Of a stretch of DNA of 64,000 bases, positions 63,684-64,000 are shown piece after piece (position 1 is the stretch's first letter; each line of letters opens with the position of its first letter). Location of the stretch: NCBI GenBank assembly GCA_934754335.1, contig CAKVHY010000003.1, positions 62,001 to 126,000 on the forward strand. The letters run 5' to 3'. Below the pieces are notes generated by a model. That model worked only from the letters and a program-made list of their open reading frames with translations. It had not been told where the DNA came from and did no database searches. Both the position numbers and the translations under genes were made by a program. Source of the stretch: an uncultured Clostridia bacterium (GTDB lineage Bacteria > Bacillota > Clostridia > Christensenellales > UBA1242).

Positions 63684-64000
63684 ATGGATCAATATATTCC
63701 CTACATAATCATCATTGGTGTTGTACTTTTTTTGATTATATCTGTGGCAACATCTAGAAGTAGGATTAAAAAGATTTATAGAAAATATATGGAAATTCCA
63801 AACTCGTTAGATTTAACTGGTAAAGAATTTGCATTTATTTCTAAAAGAAATCTAAGGCTTACAAATCTAAAATTTGCTTTAACTAATGTGGAACTTGGCG
63901 ATGCTTATAGTTCAAGTAGTAAAACTTTAATTATGAGCGAAAAGGTTTGTAATAGTGCTTCAATTGCATCAATCGCAATTGTGGCTCACGAACTTGGGCA
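63684..64000 (+). CDS. YugP-like neutral zinc metallopeptidase (N-terminal part)
   Basis: About 105 residues before the window ends. ATG 63684 with SD GAAGGAG. One N-terminal membrane helix (PYIIIIGVVLFLIISVAT), RSRIKKIYRKY, then KTLIMSEKVCNSASIASIAI and VAHELG, the beginning of a zinc-binding HExxH in the context expected for Zn_peptidase_2 (YugP) proteins. The second histidine is beyond the window edge. Confidence 0.75.
   Translation, partial: MDQYIPYIIIIGVVLFLIISVATSRSRIKKIYRKYMEIPNSLDLTGKEFAFISKRNLRLTNLKFALTNVELGDAYSSSSKTLIMSEKVCNSASIASIAIVAHELG

Overview
The window looks like a chromosomal segment of an AT-rich Gram-positive bacterium of the Firmicutes, most likely an uncultured gut-type Clostridia. 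The evidence is the gene set: AddAB, RecX, EndoA-type MazF, a T-box in front of pheST, SipW-type signal peptidase, AcpS, MnmA, YqeY and a YwaF/TP0381-type membrane protein pair. SD sequences are strong (GGAG/AGGAGG), promoters are sigma-A-like with 17-bp spacers, and intrinsic terminators are numerous. TTG starts also seem to be used. No integrase, transposase, relaxase, CRISPR array or rRNA was found, so the secretion genes described below look chromosomally resident rather than part of an intact mobile element.

Layout. 1-13 kb: a cut secreted protein, tRNA-Ser, two coupled YwaF-like membrane proteins, TraX-like protein, a decayed DUF202 gene, mscL, a phospholipase-D/cardiolipin-synthase-like protein without its catalytic histidines, a DisA-like (DAC) domain protein with yqeY, tRNA-Glu, a toxin-antitoxin-like pair next to acpS-recX-yigZ, and an NifU-like scaffold plus GGGtGRT protein pair. 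13-15.6 kb: lipoprotein, mnmA, TM2 protein.

15.6-45.4 kb is the unusual part: a surface-structure locus. It holds a SipW-like signal peptidase, a MacB-like ABC exporter, six short membrane-exported proteins (three are clear paralogues of TasA-like filament type), a VirD4-like coupling ATPase, a VirB6/TrbL-like membrane protein, a 3592-residue membrane-anchored adhesin, a Rho paralogue whose ATPase motifs have eroded, three VirB2-like pilin paralogues and a WYL-domain regulator. The non-coding DNA between the filament genes carries several families of degenerate tandem repeats. I infer that these genes build and export cell-surface filaments; no VirB4 ATPase is in the window.

45.4-64 kb: a candidate small RNA with a consensus promoter, an alpha-oxoamine synthase resembling bacterial serine palmitoyltransferase, tRNA-Gln, small unknown proteins, T-box-pheS-pheT, an MFS permease, a membrane/coiled-coil protein, addB-addA, two unknown genes and a cut zinc peptidase of YugP type.
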